Numbered from the stretch's first letter, positions 53,622 through 63,824 are shown. The stretch: 64,000 nucleotides of DNA from Labilithrix luteola (GCF_001263205.1 NZ_CP012333.1:3596001-3660000), one strand, 5' to 3'. Notes: generated from the letters alone by a model not told the origin. Translations and numbers: made by a program.

Positions 53622-55501
53622 GTCTGCGGCTCCACCACCCGAATGTGCAGCTCACGCAGCTGCCCGCCCTCCACCTTGTTCGGCGCGTTCGTCATCTGGT
53701 CGGTGCCCTTCTGCGTCTTCGGGAAGGGGATGACGTCACGCAGGCTCTGCGCGCCCGAGAGGAGCATCGCGAGGCGATCCATGCCGACGGCGATACCGCC
53801 GTGGGGCGGCGCGCCGAAGCGGAGCGCATCGAGCAAGAAGCCGAACTTCTCGCGCGCCTCTTCGTTCGAGATGCCGAGCGCGTTGAAGACCTTGGCCTGG
53901 ATGTCCGGATCGTGGAGACGGATGGAGCCGCCGCCGATCTCGAAGCCGTTGAGCACGAGGTCGTAGCGGTAGCAGAGGACCTTGCCCGGATCCTTGTCGA
54001 GCAGATCGACGTCGGAGTCGTGGGGACGCGTGAACGCGTGGTGCGCCGCAACCCAGGTGTTCGCCTCTTCGTCGAACTCGAAGAGCGGCGGGTTGATGAC
54101 CCACAAGAACTCGAACTTGCCGCCGTGCCCGCTCTCCGGGATGAGGCCGAGCTTCTTGGCGAGGTGAACGCGAAGGTTCGCCATTACGGTCTGGACCATC
54201 GCCTCCTTGCCGAACTGGAAGAAGACGAGGTCGCCGGCCGTGAGACCGACCGCGGCGTTGATCGCATCGCGGGCCTCGGGCGTGATGTTCTTGGCGAGAG
54301 GCGACTGCGCCCACTGGCCGGTCTCGTCGATCTTCGCGCGGGCGAGGCCCTTCGCGCCCATGCCCTTCACGAAGTCTTCGAGCTTGTCGAGCTCGGCGCG
54401 CGAGAGCTTCGAGGCGTGCTCGGCGGGAATGCGCAGCGCCTTGACGATCTCCGCGGGGAGGTCCTCGCGGTACTGGCCGCTCTTGAACTTCTCCGCGATG
54501 GGCTGGAACATCGGAATGCCGCCGCCGCCGTGCTGCACGACGACCTTCGTGATGTCCGTGTGAGGCATCGTGAAGCGGAGGTCCGGCTTGTCGTTGCCGT
54601 AGAGGCCCATCGACTCCGAGAAGGGCATCTGCGGGAAGCGACCGCTCGGGTACTTCTCGTGGAGGTCGATCCCGAGGACATCCTTCCAGACCTTGAAAAT
54701 AAGGCCTTCCATCGTCTTGAAGATGTCGTCCTGGTTGACGAACGACATCTCGACGTCGATCTGCGTGAACTCGGGCTGGCGGTCGAGGCGGAGCGCCTCG
54801 TCACGGAAGCATTTGACGATCTGGAAGTACCGGTCGAAGCCGGCCACCATGTAGAGCTGCTTGTAGAGCTGCGGGCTCTCCGCGAGCGCGTAGAATTTGC
54901 CGGCGTGCATGCGGCTCGGCACGAGGAAGTTACGCGCGCCGCCCGGCGTGTACTTGCCCATGAAGGGCGTCTCGAGCTCGAGGAAGCCCTGCGAGTCGAA
55001 GTAGTTGCGGACGGTCTGGTTGATCTTGTGGCGAACGCGCAGCGTCTTCTGGAGCGGCGCGCGGCGAAGATCGAGGTAGCGGTACTCGAGGCGCTTCTCT
55101 TCGCCCGTGTCGATCGAGTCGGCGATCTCGAAGGGCGGCGTGTCCGACTTGTTGAACACGTTGAGCTCGATGACGTGGACTTCGATGTCGCCCGTCGCGA
55201 GCTTGGGGTTCTTGTTGTTGCCGCGGCTCACGACCTTGCCGCGAATGCCGATGACCCATTCGCTGCGCAGGGCCTGCGCGCGCTGGTAGGAGTCCTTCGG
55301 GGTGTCGCCGAAGCCGGAGAGGTTCGGATCGAACACGAGCTGCGTGATGCCGTCGCGATCGCGCAGGTCGATGAAGACGCAACCTCCGTGATCGCGGTAA
55401 TTCGCGACCCAGCCGAAGAGAACGACTTCATTCCCTTCGTCGCTGGCGCGCAGGTCGTTGCAACGGTGTGTCCGCTTGAGTTCGTCGATGAACCGGGCCA
55501 T
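53618..55501 (-). CDS. aspS: Aspartate-tRNA ligase
   Basis: 627 residues. OB-fold anticodon domain at the N-terminus (VVLFGWVANYRDHGGCVFIDLRD), then class II motif 2 (FRDEALRLDRQPEFTQIDVEMSF), bacterial insertion (GAD) domain, and motif 3 (GIAVGMDRLAMLLSGAQSLRDVIPFP). The insertion domain defines the bacterial type. It charges tRNA-Asp. Whether it also charges tRNA-Asn depends on gatCAB elsewhere. The ATG matches MARFIDELKRTH, the family start; 62 nt separate it from the divergent membrane-protein gene. Confidence 0.96.
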   Translation of the reverse strand: MARFIDELKRTHRCNDLRASDEGNEVVLFGWVANYRDHGGCVFIDLRDRDGITQLVFDPNLSGFGDTPKDSYQRAQALRSEWVIGIRGKVVSRGNNKNPKLATGDIEVHVIELNVFNKSDTPPFEIADSIDTGEEKRLEYRYLDLRRAPLQKTLRVRHKINQTVRNYFDSQGFLELETPFMGKYTPGGARNFLVPSRMHAGKFYALAESPQLYKQLYMVAGFDRYFQIVKCFRDEALRLDRQPEFTQIDVEMSFVNQDDIFKTMEGLIFKVWKDVLGIDLHEKYPSGRFPQMPFSESMGLYGNDKPDLRFTMPHTDITKVVVQHGGGGIPMFQPIAEKFKSGQYREDLPAEIVKALRIPAEHASKLSRAELDKLEDFVKGMGAKGLARAKIDETGQWAQSPLAKNITPEARDAINAAVGLTAGDLVFFQFGKEAMVQTVMANLRVHLAKKLGLIPESGHGGKFEFLWVINPPLFEFDEEANTWVAAHHAFTRPHDSDVDLLDKDPGKVLCYRYDLVLNGFEIGGGSIRLHDPDIQAKVFNALGISNEEAREKFGFLLDALRFGAPPHGGIAVGMDRLAMLLSGAQSLRDVIPFPKTQKGTDQMTNAPNKVEGGQLRELHIRVVEPQT

Positions 55502-55563
55502 GGGAGCCGTCGGATATAGCACGGGTATGCGCCGACGAGTTCGCCTTACCCTTTGTTGACCTG

Positions 55564-57468
55564 GTGCGGGTTCCCGGCGCAAATGTGGCCGTGCCGAGCC
55601 AGGCGCCACCCCCGAAGCGAAGCGTTTCCGAACGCCCCGAACGCTCCCGTCGTCACGAAGGGCGCGCGCAGAGAGCGTCCGTTCAGGGGCTCTCGGGCTT
55701 CGATAAGGGGCTGTTCGCGCTCTCGGCGGCCTTGCCTGCCTTGAGCGCGGCTGCAGGCGTCGCCACCGTCGCTTCCGCTTCGCACGACGCGGGGGTCGTT
55801 CGCGTCGTCGGTCTGGGGTGGACGGGAATTTTCCGCGTCCTCGATGCGATCGTCGCGGCACCGTTCATGCTCCTCCCGATCGGAACCCACGCGCTGCGGG
55901 CGGGGCTGGCGAGTGCCGTGATCGCAGGTTTCGCGGGGACGCTGGCGTTTGCCGTGGCGCGTGCGCTGGTGTTCGCCGTTCTGCCGAACACGCTCTCTCC
56001 CAAGCTCGGTTCGTCGGTTGCGCTGGCGACGGCCTTGGCTGCCGTGCTTGCACCGGCCTGGCAGGTCGAGGCGTCGGCGCCGGGCGGAGCGGTGACGGGA
56101 GCCTTCTTGATCATGGCCGTGCTGGCGCTGGGCGCGATGCCCGTGCGTCAGCTTGTGCAAGATGCACGCATTCCGGTGATGGCGCTCGTCCTCGGGCTCG
56201 CCGCAAGCTACGAGCCGCTCGTGTTCGTGGCGGCGCTGGGGGCACTGGCGCCTTCGTTCGTCGAGCTCGCTCGCCAGCGACGTCCAGACCAGGACCTCGC
56301 CGTGCGTGCCGGCATCGCCTTCGCCCTCGGCCTGATTCCGCTCGGTCTCGGCGTCCTCTTTTCGCTTCGCGATCCCGACATGGGGCTCGTCGTGAAGCCG
56401 TTCGCCTTCCCGCTCGGAGAGGGAGCGCTTCCCAACGCATCGCTACCGAGCTTCGTCGGCGCGGAGATCGGTACCGTGCTTCTCGTCGCTGCGGTGGCAG
56501 GGGGCGTTCTCACCGCGCTGAACCCACGCACGCGTTCGCTGCTCGCGTCGCTGCTCGGCGTGGTCGTGACCGGCCTTCTCGCGTTTTTGCTTCGTGCGCC
56601 AGCAGGGCCGTCGCACGTCGTGGCCCCGATTCTCTCGGCGATCGTTGCGGTGCACGTGCTCGCCGGCGTCGCTCTGGCAACGGTCGTTCATCGCATTGCC
56701 CGGGCGCGCGTGCCCTTCGCGCAGGCGAGCGCGGCGATGGCGGTCGTTCTCGTGCTCGTTCTTCCAGCGCGTGCGGCGGACGAAGCTTCGGCGCGCCGTG
56801 AAGCGCGCGCGTTCCGAGGTGAGGCTGCGTGGAACGAAGCCGTTTGGGGCCCCGCACCTCCGGCGGCCGTCGTACTGGTGTCGGAGCCCGACACGTTGCG
56901 GCGTGTCGCGGCTGCGCGAGCGACCGGACAGATGCGGTCGGACCTCCTTGTCGTCCCGTCGTTCGACGTTCGCTCACGCCGTGCCGATCGCGCGCTCTCC
57001 GAGGAGCCGAAGCTCGCGCCGCTCTATCGCGATCTGGCGCTCGGAATGATGCCCGAAGAGCTCTCGCTCGCGCAGGTCTCGGCGGCCCGACCGCTTCTCG
57101 CGTCGTTCGGCGCGCGCTGGGATCGCAAGCTCGCACGCCACTTCGTTCCGCTCGGTCTGCTCTCGCGATTCGAATCCGAACCGCGTGCCGCTGCCGACCG
57201 CCGCCGAGGCCTCGACGACTTCGGACCGAGCAAGGAGCGCCTCGTGCGCGTTTCGGTCACGAAGCGCGACCCGGAGCTCGCCGGCGCGACGGCGGTGCTC
57301 CTTCGCGAGCGCGCGCTGGGCGTGGCGGCTTGTGGTGAGCGAGACGTCCTCTCCCACGCCCTCGACGATCTGAGGCCCTTCGCGCCCGACGACGCGACGG
57401 CGACCACACTCGTCCGTCGCATCGTCACCAACAAGGGCGCGATCGACGTGAGCGATCTCGGACCCTGA
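55564..57468 (+). CDS. Polytopic membrane protein, DUF2723/GT-C-like
   Basis: 634 residues from GTG. A charged N-terminal 45 residues precede about nine membrane helices (about 50-400), with FMLLPIGTHALRAGLASAVIAG at a position resembling DUF2723 (protein O-mannosyltransferase-like, GT-C fold). The C-terminal ~220 residues are soluble and helical (ERPKLAPLYRDL, LGVAACGERDVLSH). Substrate unknown; the family call is moderate because the Asp-rich first loop motif of GT-C enzymes is not clear. A similar start may lie at the very end of the window. Confidence 0.6.
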   Translation: MRVPGANVAVPSQAPPPKRSVSERPERSRRHEGRAQRASVQGLSGFDKGLFALSAALPALSAAAGVATVASASHDAGVVRVVGLGWTGIFRVLDAIVAAPFMLLPIGTHALRAGLASAVIAGFAGTLAFAVARALVFAVLPNTLSPKLGSSVALATALAAVLAPAWQVEASAPGGAVTGAFLIMAVLALGAMPVRQLVQDARIPVMALVLGLAASYEPLVFVAALGALAPSFVELARQRRPDQDLAVRAGIAFALGLIPLGLGVLFSLRDPDMGLVVKPFAFPLGEGALPNASLPSFVGAEIGTVLLVAAVAGGVLTALNPRTRSLLASLLGVVVTGLLAFLLRAPAGPSHVVAPILSAIVAVHVLAGVALATVVHRIARARVPFAQASAAMAVVLVLVLPARAADEASARREARAFRGEAAWNEAVWGPAPPAAVVLVSEPDTLRRVAAARATGQMRSDLLVVPSFDVRSRRADRALSEEPKLAPLYRDLALGMMPEELSLAQVSAARPLLASFGARWDRKLARHFVPLGLLSRFESEPRAAADRRRGLDDFGPSKERLVRVSVTKRDPELAGATAVLLRERALGVAACGERDVLSHALDDLRPFAPDDATATTLVRRIVTNKGAIDVSDLGP

Positions 57469-57492
57469 GCGCTTTCGGGCCCCGAGCCGCGG

Positions 57493-57969
57493 TCAGTCGG
57501 CGAGCGCGTCGATGTGCAGCAAGCCGTTGATGGTGGGGTCGAGCGATGCCTGCTGGTTCTTCGTGCAGATGTCGATGCGCGTGCGGCCTTTGCCTCGGAA
57601 GGCGCCGCCCGTGTCGACCACACGAAACACGATCGATCGGCCGTACTTCGACTCGAGCTCCCTGATGCGGAGCCGCTGGCCGTACTTGAAGGCCGTAGAG
57701 TCCATCGCGACCGCCACGTAGTCGGCATCGCCGGCCAAGAACTGTTGCAGCGTCGTCAGCGGCTTGCCTTTGCGATCGTTGTAACCGCCCTCGAGCGCAG
57801 ACGGGTCGGGGTAGTACCCCGTTCCGCGCGCTACGAAGGAGCCGGTGAGGGCGTCGTCGGTATTGCCGGTGACGTCCGCTTCGTCATCGTCCGTCGACGC
57901 CGTACAGCCCGTCGAAAGAAGCGCGAACATGGCGAGGGCACTGCACAAGGTGAGAGTGGCTCGATGCAT
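57493..57969 (-). CDS. 3D-domain (MltA/RlpA-like) lipoprotein
   Basis: 158 residues. Lipoprotein signal ALAMFALLSTGCTAS, an acidic linker, and a double-psi-beta-barrel 3D domain: FVARGTGYYPDPSALEGGYND, LRIRELESKYGRSIVFRVVDTGGAFRGKG, RTRIDIC. The VVDTGGAF element with catalytic-position Asp is shared with 3D proteins and lytic transglycosylase MltA. A peptidoglycan-remodelling role is plausible, but the protein is short and may only bind. Confidence 0.82.
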   Translation of the reverse strand: MHRATLTLCSALAMFALLSTGCTASTDDDEADVTGNTDDALTGSFVARGTGYYPDPSALEGGYNDRKGKPLTTLQQFLAGDADYVAVAMDSTAFKYGQRLRIRELESKYGRSIVFRVVDTGGAFRGKGRTRIDICTKNQQASLDPTINGLLHIDALAD

Positions 57970-58240
57970 GGGGCTCTTTCGCTTCGAGTCTTCGGGTCGG
58001 TTGCAGGTCGCTCCCCCTCCGAGCGTTCTTCTGTCACGCGCGCCGGCGCGCGGCAAAGCAGACCAGCTTTTGAGACGCTCATTGAACGCCTCGAACGAGA
58101 CCGCACGTAAGTGCGCGGATCGAGACATTCCGTCGCACGACGCAGCGTGACATGAGAGCAAAAGACTCACGTCAATCGTTCGCGTGAGCCGCCAGGTTCG
58201 GGTTCGCTTGCACTCCGCATTCTTTTGGTAGCTTGAATGA

Positions 58241-59608
58241 ATGGACGTCGCCGCGATCAAGGTCCTGTTCGAGGAACACAAGATTCGCAAGGTGAAGGTC
58301 GGGGGCTTCGACGTCGATGGCGTGCTTCGTGGCAAGTACGTGTCGCTCGACAAGTTCTGGAGCGCCGTCGAAAGCGGATTCGGCTTTTGCGACGTCATTT
58401 TCGGTTGGGACGTCGCCGACGTTCTCTACGACAACGCCAAGGTCACCGGCTGGTCGACCGGCTACCCCGACGCGCACGCCACGATCGATCTCTCGACGTT
58501 CCGCGTTTTGCCGGCCGAACGCGATACCGCTGCGTTCCTCGTCGACTTCGTGAACAAGGACGGAACCGCGCACCCGGCGTGTCCGCGTTCGCTCCTCCGC
58601 CGAATGATCTCCGACGCCGCGACGCGCGGTTATCAACCGACGTTCTCGGCCGAGTTCGAGTTCTGGGTCTTCAAGGAGACGCCGCAGTCGCTCCAGGAAA
58701 AGGACTTCCGCAAGCTCACGCCGCTGAGCCCCGGCATGTTCGGCTACTCGTGGCTTCGCGAGGAGCAAAACCAAGCCTTCTGCCATGCCATCCTGGACGA
58801 GATGCAGGCGTTCGATTGCGCGATCGAAGGCCTGCACACGGAGACGGGGCCGGGCGTCTACGAAGTTGCCCTTCGCTACGACGAGGCTCTTCGCGCGGCC
58901 GACAAGGCGGCTCTCTTCAAGACGGAGATGAAGAGCCTCGCGGCGCGTCACGGTCTTGCGGTGACCTTCATGGCGAAGTTCAACCACGACCTGCCGGGGT
59001 CGAGCGGTCACATCCATCAATCGCTCTGGAGCTCGGCGCGGCCCGGCGCAGCCCCGCGCAACGTGTTCTTCGACGACAAGGCGGACGCGAAGCTCTCCAC
59101 CATCGGTCGGCAGTACTTGGCGGGTCAGGTGGCGCTCATGCCCGAGCTGACCGCGCTCTATTCGCCGACCATCAACAGCTACAAGCGCTACGTGCCCGGC
59201 GTGTGGGCGCCGCTCACCGCGTCATGGGGCATCGAGAACCGTACGTGCGCGATTCGCGCGATTCCCGGCGGTCCGTCGTCGACGCGGCTCGAGTACCGAC
59301 AGACGGCGGCCGACATCAATCCGTACATCGCGATGGCCACGTGCCTGGCGGCGGGCCTCTACGGTATCGACGAGAAGCTCGAGCCGCCGGCGCCCGCCTC
59401 CGGCGATGCGTCGTCCCGGACCGACCTCGCCCCGCTTCCTCGCACACTAAAAGATGCCACGGCGCTGCTGGCCAAGAGCGAGCGCGCTCACAAGATCCTC
59501 GGCGAGGCGTTCGTCGATCACTACGTGCGAACCCGCGACTGGGAAGTGCGGCAGCACGAGCGCTTCGTGACGGACTGGGAACTCCGCCGCTACTTCGAGT
59601 CGATCTGA
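58241..59608 (+). CDS. Glutamine synthetase family protein (gamma-glutamyl ligase)
   Basis: 455 residues. GS beta-grasp N-terminus (FDVDGVLRGKYVSLDKF), catalytic domain with FSAEFEFWVF, ETGPGVYEVALRY, the GSSGHIHQSLW block and ATP/Arg motif NRTCAIRAIPGG, then RLEYRQTAADINPYIAMA. It is a GS-like ligase of the kind that joins glutamate to amines (PuuA or FluG-like) rather than canonical GlnA, judging by sequence flavour. Substrate unknown. The downstream iron ADH starts 67 nt later, possibly cotranscribed. Confidence 0.85.
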   Translation: MDVAAIKVLFEEHKIRKVKVGGFDVDGVLRGKYVSLDKFWSAVESGFGFCDVIFGWDVADVLYDNAKVTGWSTGYPDAHATIDLSTFRVLPAERDTAAFLVDFVNKDGTAHPACPRSLLRRMISDAATRGYQPTFSAEFEFWVFKETPQSLQEKDFRKLTPLSPGMFGYSWLREEQNQAFCHAILDEMQAFDCAIEGLHTETGPGVYEVALRYDEALRAADKAALFKTEMKSLAARHGLAVTFMAKFNHDLPGSSGHIHQSLWSSARPGAAPRNVFFDDKADAKLSTIGRQYLAGQVALMPELTALYSPTINSYKRYVPGVWAPLTASWGIENRTCAIRAIPGGPSSTRLEYRQTAADINPYIAMATCLAAGLYGIDEKLEPPAPASGDASSRTDLAPLPRTLKDATALLAKSERAHKILGEAFVDHYVRTRDWEVRQHERFVTDWELRRYFESI

Positions 59609-59675
59609 GCGCCTCGATCGCCCCCGCTATCCCGCTATCCAACGACTTTTTTCGTTTGCTACGCTCGGACATCCC

Positions 59676-60809
59676 ATGAGCCACGTCACCTGGAGCTTTC
59701 CCACCACGGTCGTCTTCGGTAACGGCAGCCTCTCGACGCTCGTGGATCACGTCCACCGCGTCTCGGGCAAGCGCGCGCTCGTCGTTTGCGACGCGGGCGT
59801 CGTGAAGGCGGGCATCGCCGACAAGGTTCGCAAGGTGCTCGAAGGCGCGGGCGTCGCGACGATGGTCTTCGACCGCGTCGACCCGAACCCCGTCGAGAAG
59901 AACGTGGAAGAAGGCGTCGAGGCGTTCCGCTCCCACGACGCCGACGTCATCGTCTCGCTCGGCGGCGGCTCTCCGCTCGACGCCGGCAAGCTCATCGCGC
60001 TCAAGGTTCACCACGATCGCCCTCTCGTCGACTACGACGATGCCACCGGCGGCGATCGCTTCATCACCACCAACGTTCCGCCGATCATCACCATCCCCAC
60101 CACGGCGGGCACGGGCAGCGAGGTCGGCCGATCGGGCGTCGTCACGCTCGAAGCCACCAAGCGCAAGACGGTCATCTTCAGCCCGTACTTGATGGCGAAA
60201 GCGGCGATCCTCGATCCGGAGCTCACCGTCTCGATGCCCCCGCGTGTGACGGCGGCGACCGGCTTCGACGCGCTCACGCACTGCATCGAGGCATACCTGG
60301 CAATGGGTGATCACCCGATGGCCGATGGCATCGCGCTCATGGGGATCGAGCTCGTGGCCAAGCACCTTCCGCGTGCCGTCGAGGCGGGGGCCGACCTCGT
60401 CGCTCGCGGCGCGATGATGAAGGCGGCCATGATGGGTGCTGTCGCGTTCCAGAAGGGCCTCGGCGCTTGCCATTCGCTCGCGCACCCGCTCTCGAGCGAG
60501 AAGGGTATGCACCACGGCCTCGCGAACGCGCTCTGCTTGCCGGCCGTCGTCGACTTCAACAACGCCGTCGTGCCGGATCGCGTCGAGCGCATCCGCCGTA
60601 TCGTCGACGTTCAGGCCACCAGCCTCGCCAACGCGCTTCGCACGCTGCGCGACAAGATCGGTTTGCCGAGCGGCCTCGGCACCGAAGGCGTCACGAAAGC
60701 AGATCTCACGAAGCTCGCCGACAAGGCGATGGAAGACGCCTGCCATCGCCTCAACCCGCGCCCGGTGACGTTCGACGACATGGTCAAGCTGTACGACCTG
60801 TCGCTCTAG
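59676..60809 (+). CDS. Iron-containing alcohol dehydrogenase
   Basis: 377 residues. NAD-binding Rossmann-like domain (ALVVCDAGVVKAGIADKVR; SLGGGSPLDAGKLIAL, PTTAGTGSEVGRSGVV) and the metal-binding helical domain with Asp/His ligands (GFDALTHCIEAYLAM, ACHSLAHPLSSEKGMHHGLANA). Type III ADHs reduce aldehydes or oxidise alcohols; the substrate is not deducible here. Follows the GS-family gene, which could make this a small-molecule amine/aldehyde pair (inference). A terminator hairpin lies just after. Confidence 0.94.
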   Translation: MSHVTWSFPTTVVFGNGSLSTLVDHVHRVSGKRALVVCDAGVVKAGIADKVRKVLEGAGVATMVFDRVDPNPVEKNVEEGVEAFRSHDADVIVSLGGGSPLDAGKLIALKVHHDRPLVDYDDATGGDRFITTNVPPIITIPTTAGTGSEVGRSGVVTLEATKRKTVIFSPYLMAKAAILDPELTVSMPPRVTAATGFDALTHCIEAYLAMGDHPMADGIALMGIELVAKHLPRAVEAGADLVARGAMMKAAMMGAVAFQKGLGACHSLAHPLSSEKGMHHGLANALCLPAVVDFNNAVVPDRVERIRRIVDVQATSLANALRTLRDKIGLPSGLGTEGVTKADLTKLADKAMEDACHRLNPRPVTFDDMVKLYDLSL

Positions 60810-60815
60810 TCCTCA

Positions 60816-60837
60816 CGGGGCGGTACGCGCCGCCCCG
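60816..60837. terminator. Bidirectional terminator-like hairpin
   Basis: CGGGGCGG pairs with CCGCCCCG around a 6-nt loop, between the convergent ADH and LamG-like genes. Confidence 0.6.
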
Positions 60838-60840
60838 CAC

Positions 60841-62235
60841 TCAGTCCTGGAGGGCTCGCAGGCGGAGCTCTTTGACGATGACTTTGAACTCCGAGTTCGC
60901 TTCGTTGTGGTTGATACCGAAGCGAACGCGGACTTCCTGGCGCGGCTGGATATCCGGCGTCTCCGAGACGATCTCGTCGCCGTTCACGCGAATGCGACCC
61001 TTGCGGGTCTTCGCATCGTAATCGACCTCGATGATCGCCTCGTCGCCGTCGATGCGTCCGTGAGGGATGAAGGCGATCTGGCCGTCGTGCTTCCACGATC
61101 CGGCGGCAAAGCGATGGAGCTCGTGCTTGCCCTCAGGACTGATCGCGTCGACGAACCCGCCGTCGAACACGCGTAGATGGCCGCCGCCAAGGACGGTGGT
61201 GATCCCTGCGAAGAAGCCGGAGTGCTCGAAGCCGATGACCTGAACACGTGCGCGGACGTGGACGGAGCCGAGCGGGAACGGCGGCGTGTGGAGCACGATG
61301 GCCGCGTGGCTCGTTTCGACGTGCAGCGCGCGCCCTTCGAGCGTGAGTCCCTTGGGCGACGAGAGGGCCGAGCTCGTCATCCAGAACTCGTCACCCTTTT
61401 GAACGTGCCAGCGCCGAGGGTCGATGACCTTTCCGTTGAAGTGGTCCTCGAAGTCGAGGGCTTGAGGGTCCGGGAGGACCGGCTCGCTCACGACCTCTTC
61501 GATCTCGACGTCGACCGTCTGACCGGGGTCGCGCGCGACGACGCCGAAGACGAGTCGTACGGGCAGGCCGGCGATCCATTCCGAGCGAACGGAGCCCGAG
61601 GGGATCCCGTCGATGGTGGCGAAGGCCTGGTGCAGCGAGTTGCTGAACTGAACGCCCACCTCGTGCCAACCATCGTCGGAGCCCTCCGCGCCGCGGAGCG
61701 AGGCGAGGGGGACGTCACGAACGGTCTCGAGGGTGTCGGGGAGGTCCTGGGTTACCCGCGCACCCACGAGCGACGTGAGCGGGTCGCCCTTCCAGCCGAA
61801 CGCGGACGCCTTCGGGCCTGCGTGGAGCCCGTAGGAGATGGCGCGCGCACCCTTGCCCGAATGCTCGGTCTCGAAGCCGACCATCACGTCGTAGGCGCCC
61901 GGCGTGAGCACGCGGAAGCGCATCGTGGAGCGGCTCTCTTCGAGGCTGCGAACGGGGCCCACGAGCTCGAGGCGCGCGGGCTTTCCGGCCTCCATGCTCG
62001 TCGTGCCCGTGACGTGCAGCTTGCCTCCCGAGACGGTGTACGCGAGCGCACCCTCTTTTCGGATCTCGTAGCGCTGCGTGAGATCGCTCGCCGAACCGAA
62101 GCGCTCGACCACCGCGTCACCCGTGTATCGCTTGGCGACGGCGATCGACGCGATGTGCGCGTAAGCGACGTAGACGGCGATGAAGACGGCGAGCGATCCG
62201 AGAACGGCCTGCGCCGCCTTGAGGAGGCGTTTCAT
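60841..62235 (-). CDS. Membrane-anchored LamG-like protein
   Basis: 464 residues. Uncleaved N-terminal membrane helix (about 9-30), an exterior beta-rich region, then a concanavalin/LamG-like beta-sandwich (LDFEDHFNGKVIDPRRWHVQKG, LTLEGRALHVETSHAAIVL, and the closing VRFGINHNEANSEFKVIVKELRL). Such domains bind sugars or are lectin-like; no catalytic Glu pair was obvious. Its ATG overlaps the stop of the upstream polytopic protein (ATGA), so the two are coupled and may act together on glycans. Confidence 0.72.
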   Translation of the reverse strand: MKRLLKAAQAVLGSLAVFIAVYVAYAHIASIAVAKRYTGDAVVERFGSASDLTQRYEIRKEGALAYTVSGGKLHVTGTTSMEAGKPARLELVGPVRSLEESRSTMRFRVLTPGAYDVMVGFETEHSGKGARAISYGLHAGPKASAFGWKGDPLTSLVGARVTQDLPDTLETVRDVPLASLRGAEGSDDGWHEVGVQFSNSLHQAFATIDGIPSGSVRSEWIAGLPVRLVFGVVARDPGQTVDVEIEEVVSEPVLPDPQALDFEDHFNGKVIDPRRWHVQKGDEFWMTSSALSSPKGLTLEGRALHVETSHAAIVLHTPPFPLGSVHVRARVQVIGFEHSGFFAGITTVLGGGHLRVFDGGFVDAISPEGKHELHRFAAGSWKHDGQIAFIPHGRIDGDEAIIEVDYDAKTRKGRIRVNGDEIVSETPDIQPRQEVRVRFGINHNEANSEFKVIVKELRLRALQD

Positions 62236-63734
62236 GCGCTCCTCGTGCGACGCCAAGCGACGAAGCCGGAGGGCACGTAGGCCGCGAGCCAGATCGCGAG
62301 GAGCGGAAGGAGGGAGCACACGGAGGTCAGACCCATGAGGGAGCCGAGGTTGTAGCTAGCGTCACCACGCGGATCCAACGAGTAGATGTCGGCGCGGTTG
62401 ACGGCGATCTCGCCGCGAGCGAGCGTCGCGAAGATGATTTCGTAGAGCGGGTTGGCCCGCCACGGATCCCCCTCGGGGAGCTCGATGCGGGTCGCCGTAC
62501 AAGCGAGCATGATGATCACGCTTGGCACGAGCGAGAGGAGCGTCCATCGCAGGCCGGCCTTCGAACGCGCGAACCAGACGATGGGGATGACGAAGAACGG
62601 AAGCGCAGGGACGAGGTGGCGCGGTCCTGTGCTGCCTCCGCCGTCCCACGCGTAGTAACCCGCGCAAAAGAAGACGTAGGCGAAGATCTGCGCCGCGCAG
62701 AGTGCGAGCTCGGCCCGGCGCTCGCCCGAGGCGATCCACGAGCGGAGGCCGACGAGCGTGCAGATCAAGAAGGGGCAGAAGAAGAAGATCCCGCGGTAGC
62801 GGCTGAGGAAGCTGCCGAACAGACCCACGAGCGACGGCAGGTTGATCCCGAGGACGCCGGTGCTCACGTGCGCGAGGAAGATGGGCTCGGCCATGTGCGA
62901 GTACGGCAGGGAGAACGGACTACCGAATGCCCACCAGAGGAACGCGGAATGGATGACGAGCGGGGCGAAGGCGCCGGCGGCCGACCAGGCGAGCACGCGC
63001 ACCACCGGCCGCACACGCCGATCCGCCGAGAGCAGGTAGAGGCCCTGGCAGGCGACCAGCAGGCCCGTCGGGTACTCGGTGGTCATCACGAGACCCCAGA
63101 GCGCGCCGAGCAGAGCCAGGCGTGCGGGGCCGTTCTCCTCGGAGGCTTCGCCGTCCAGGGTGGCCTGCCGCGTCTTCACGACGAAGTAGAAGGAGGCCGC
63201 GAGCATCGCAGCCGCCGTCTGGTGACCGAAGAGGACCGTCGAAAAAGGAAAAGCGAGCGTGCCGAGCGCGTAGCCGGCGGTCAGCAGGTCGGCGAGTCGT
63301 GGCGTGGCTCCGAAGAGCCGGAGGCTGCGGCGTACGAAGATGCTGGCGATGACGCCGGACGCCGCCGAGATCACGAGCACGATCATGTGCAGCCGAATGC
63401 GCTGCATCACTCGCGAGTCCCGATCGAACCCGAGCGTGCGGTCGACCACGTTCATCGTCGCGTAAGGAATGGTCGCGAGCATCGAGACGGCCGGAGCCTT
63501 GTCGCACCAGAATTTCCCGTCGAACTCGCTCTTGTCGATGGTGAACCGGTGGTACGGCGTGATGTCGGGCTCGTGCCGTTCGACGAGCGACCGCGTCAGG
63601 AACATGCGCGTCGCTTGGTTCGGGTCGCCGCCCTCGTAGAAGTACGCGTACGTCACGGCGAGCAGAATGAAGAGCCGTGCCCGGAAGGCCGCGGCCATCC
63701 AGCGACGTACAGCGCTCTTGGGAGCGTCGATCAC
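62232..63734 (-). CDS. Polytopic membrane protein (GT-C-like candidate)
   Basis: 500 residues from GTG, with about ten membrane helices. The first exterior loop contains HEPDITPYHRFTIDKSEFDG, a position where GT-C glycosyltransferases often carry an acidic motif; FGHQTAAAMLAASFYFV and GGSTGPRHLVPALPFFVIP are further recognisable blocks (the latter resembles GT-C/PMT-type PRH segments). Family not certain. Followed by the coupled LamG-like gene, which fits glycan transfer plus recognition (inference). Confidence 0.6.
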   Translation of the reverse strand: MIDAPKSAVRRWMAAAFRARLFILLAVTYAYFYEGGDPNQATRMFLTRSLVERHEPDITPYHRFTIDKSEFDGKFWCDKAPAVSMLATIPYATMNVVDRTLGFDRDSRVMQRIRLHMIVLVISAASGVIASIFVRRSLRLFGATPRLADLLTAGYALGTLAFPFSTVLFGHQTAAAMLAASFYFVVKTRQATLDGEASEENGPARLALLGALWGLVMTTEYPTGLLVACQGLYLLSADRRVRPVVRVLAWSAAGAFAPLVIHSAFLWWAFGSPFSLPYSHMAEPIFLAHVSTGVLGINLPSLVGLFGSFLSRYRGIFFFCPFLICTLVGLRSWIASGERRAELALCAAQIFAYVFFCAGYYAWDGGGSTGPRHLVPALPFFVIPIVWFARSKAGLRWTLLSLVPSVIIMLACTATRIELPEGDPWRANPLYEIIFATLARGEIAVNRADIYSLDPRGDASYNLGSLMGLTSVCSLLPLLAIWLAAYVPSGFVAWRRTRSA

Positions 63735-63824
63735 GCGAGGGATCTACACGTGCCTTGTCCTACCGCCAAGCACCCCATGGGCTTGCCCGCTCGGAACCAC
63801 TCGGCTAGAGCACTTTCGCCCCAA

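Noticed and set aside
53516..55519. 667-codon open frame opposite aspS
   Set aside because: Shadow of aspS; no motif.
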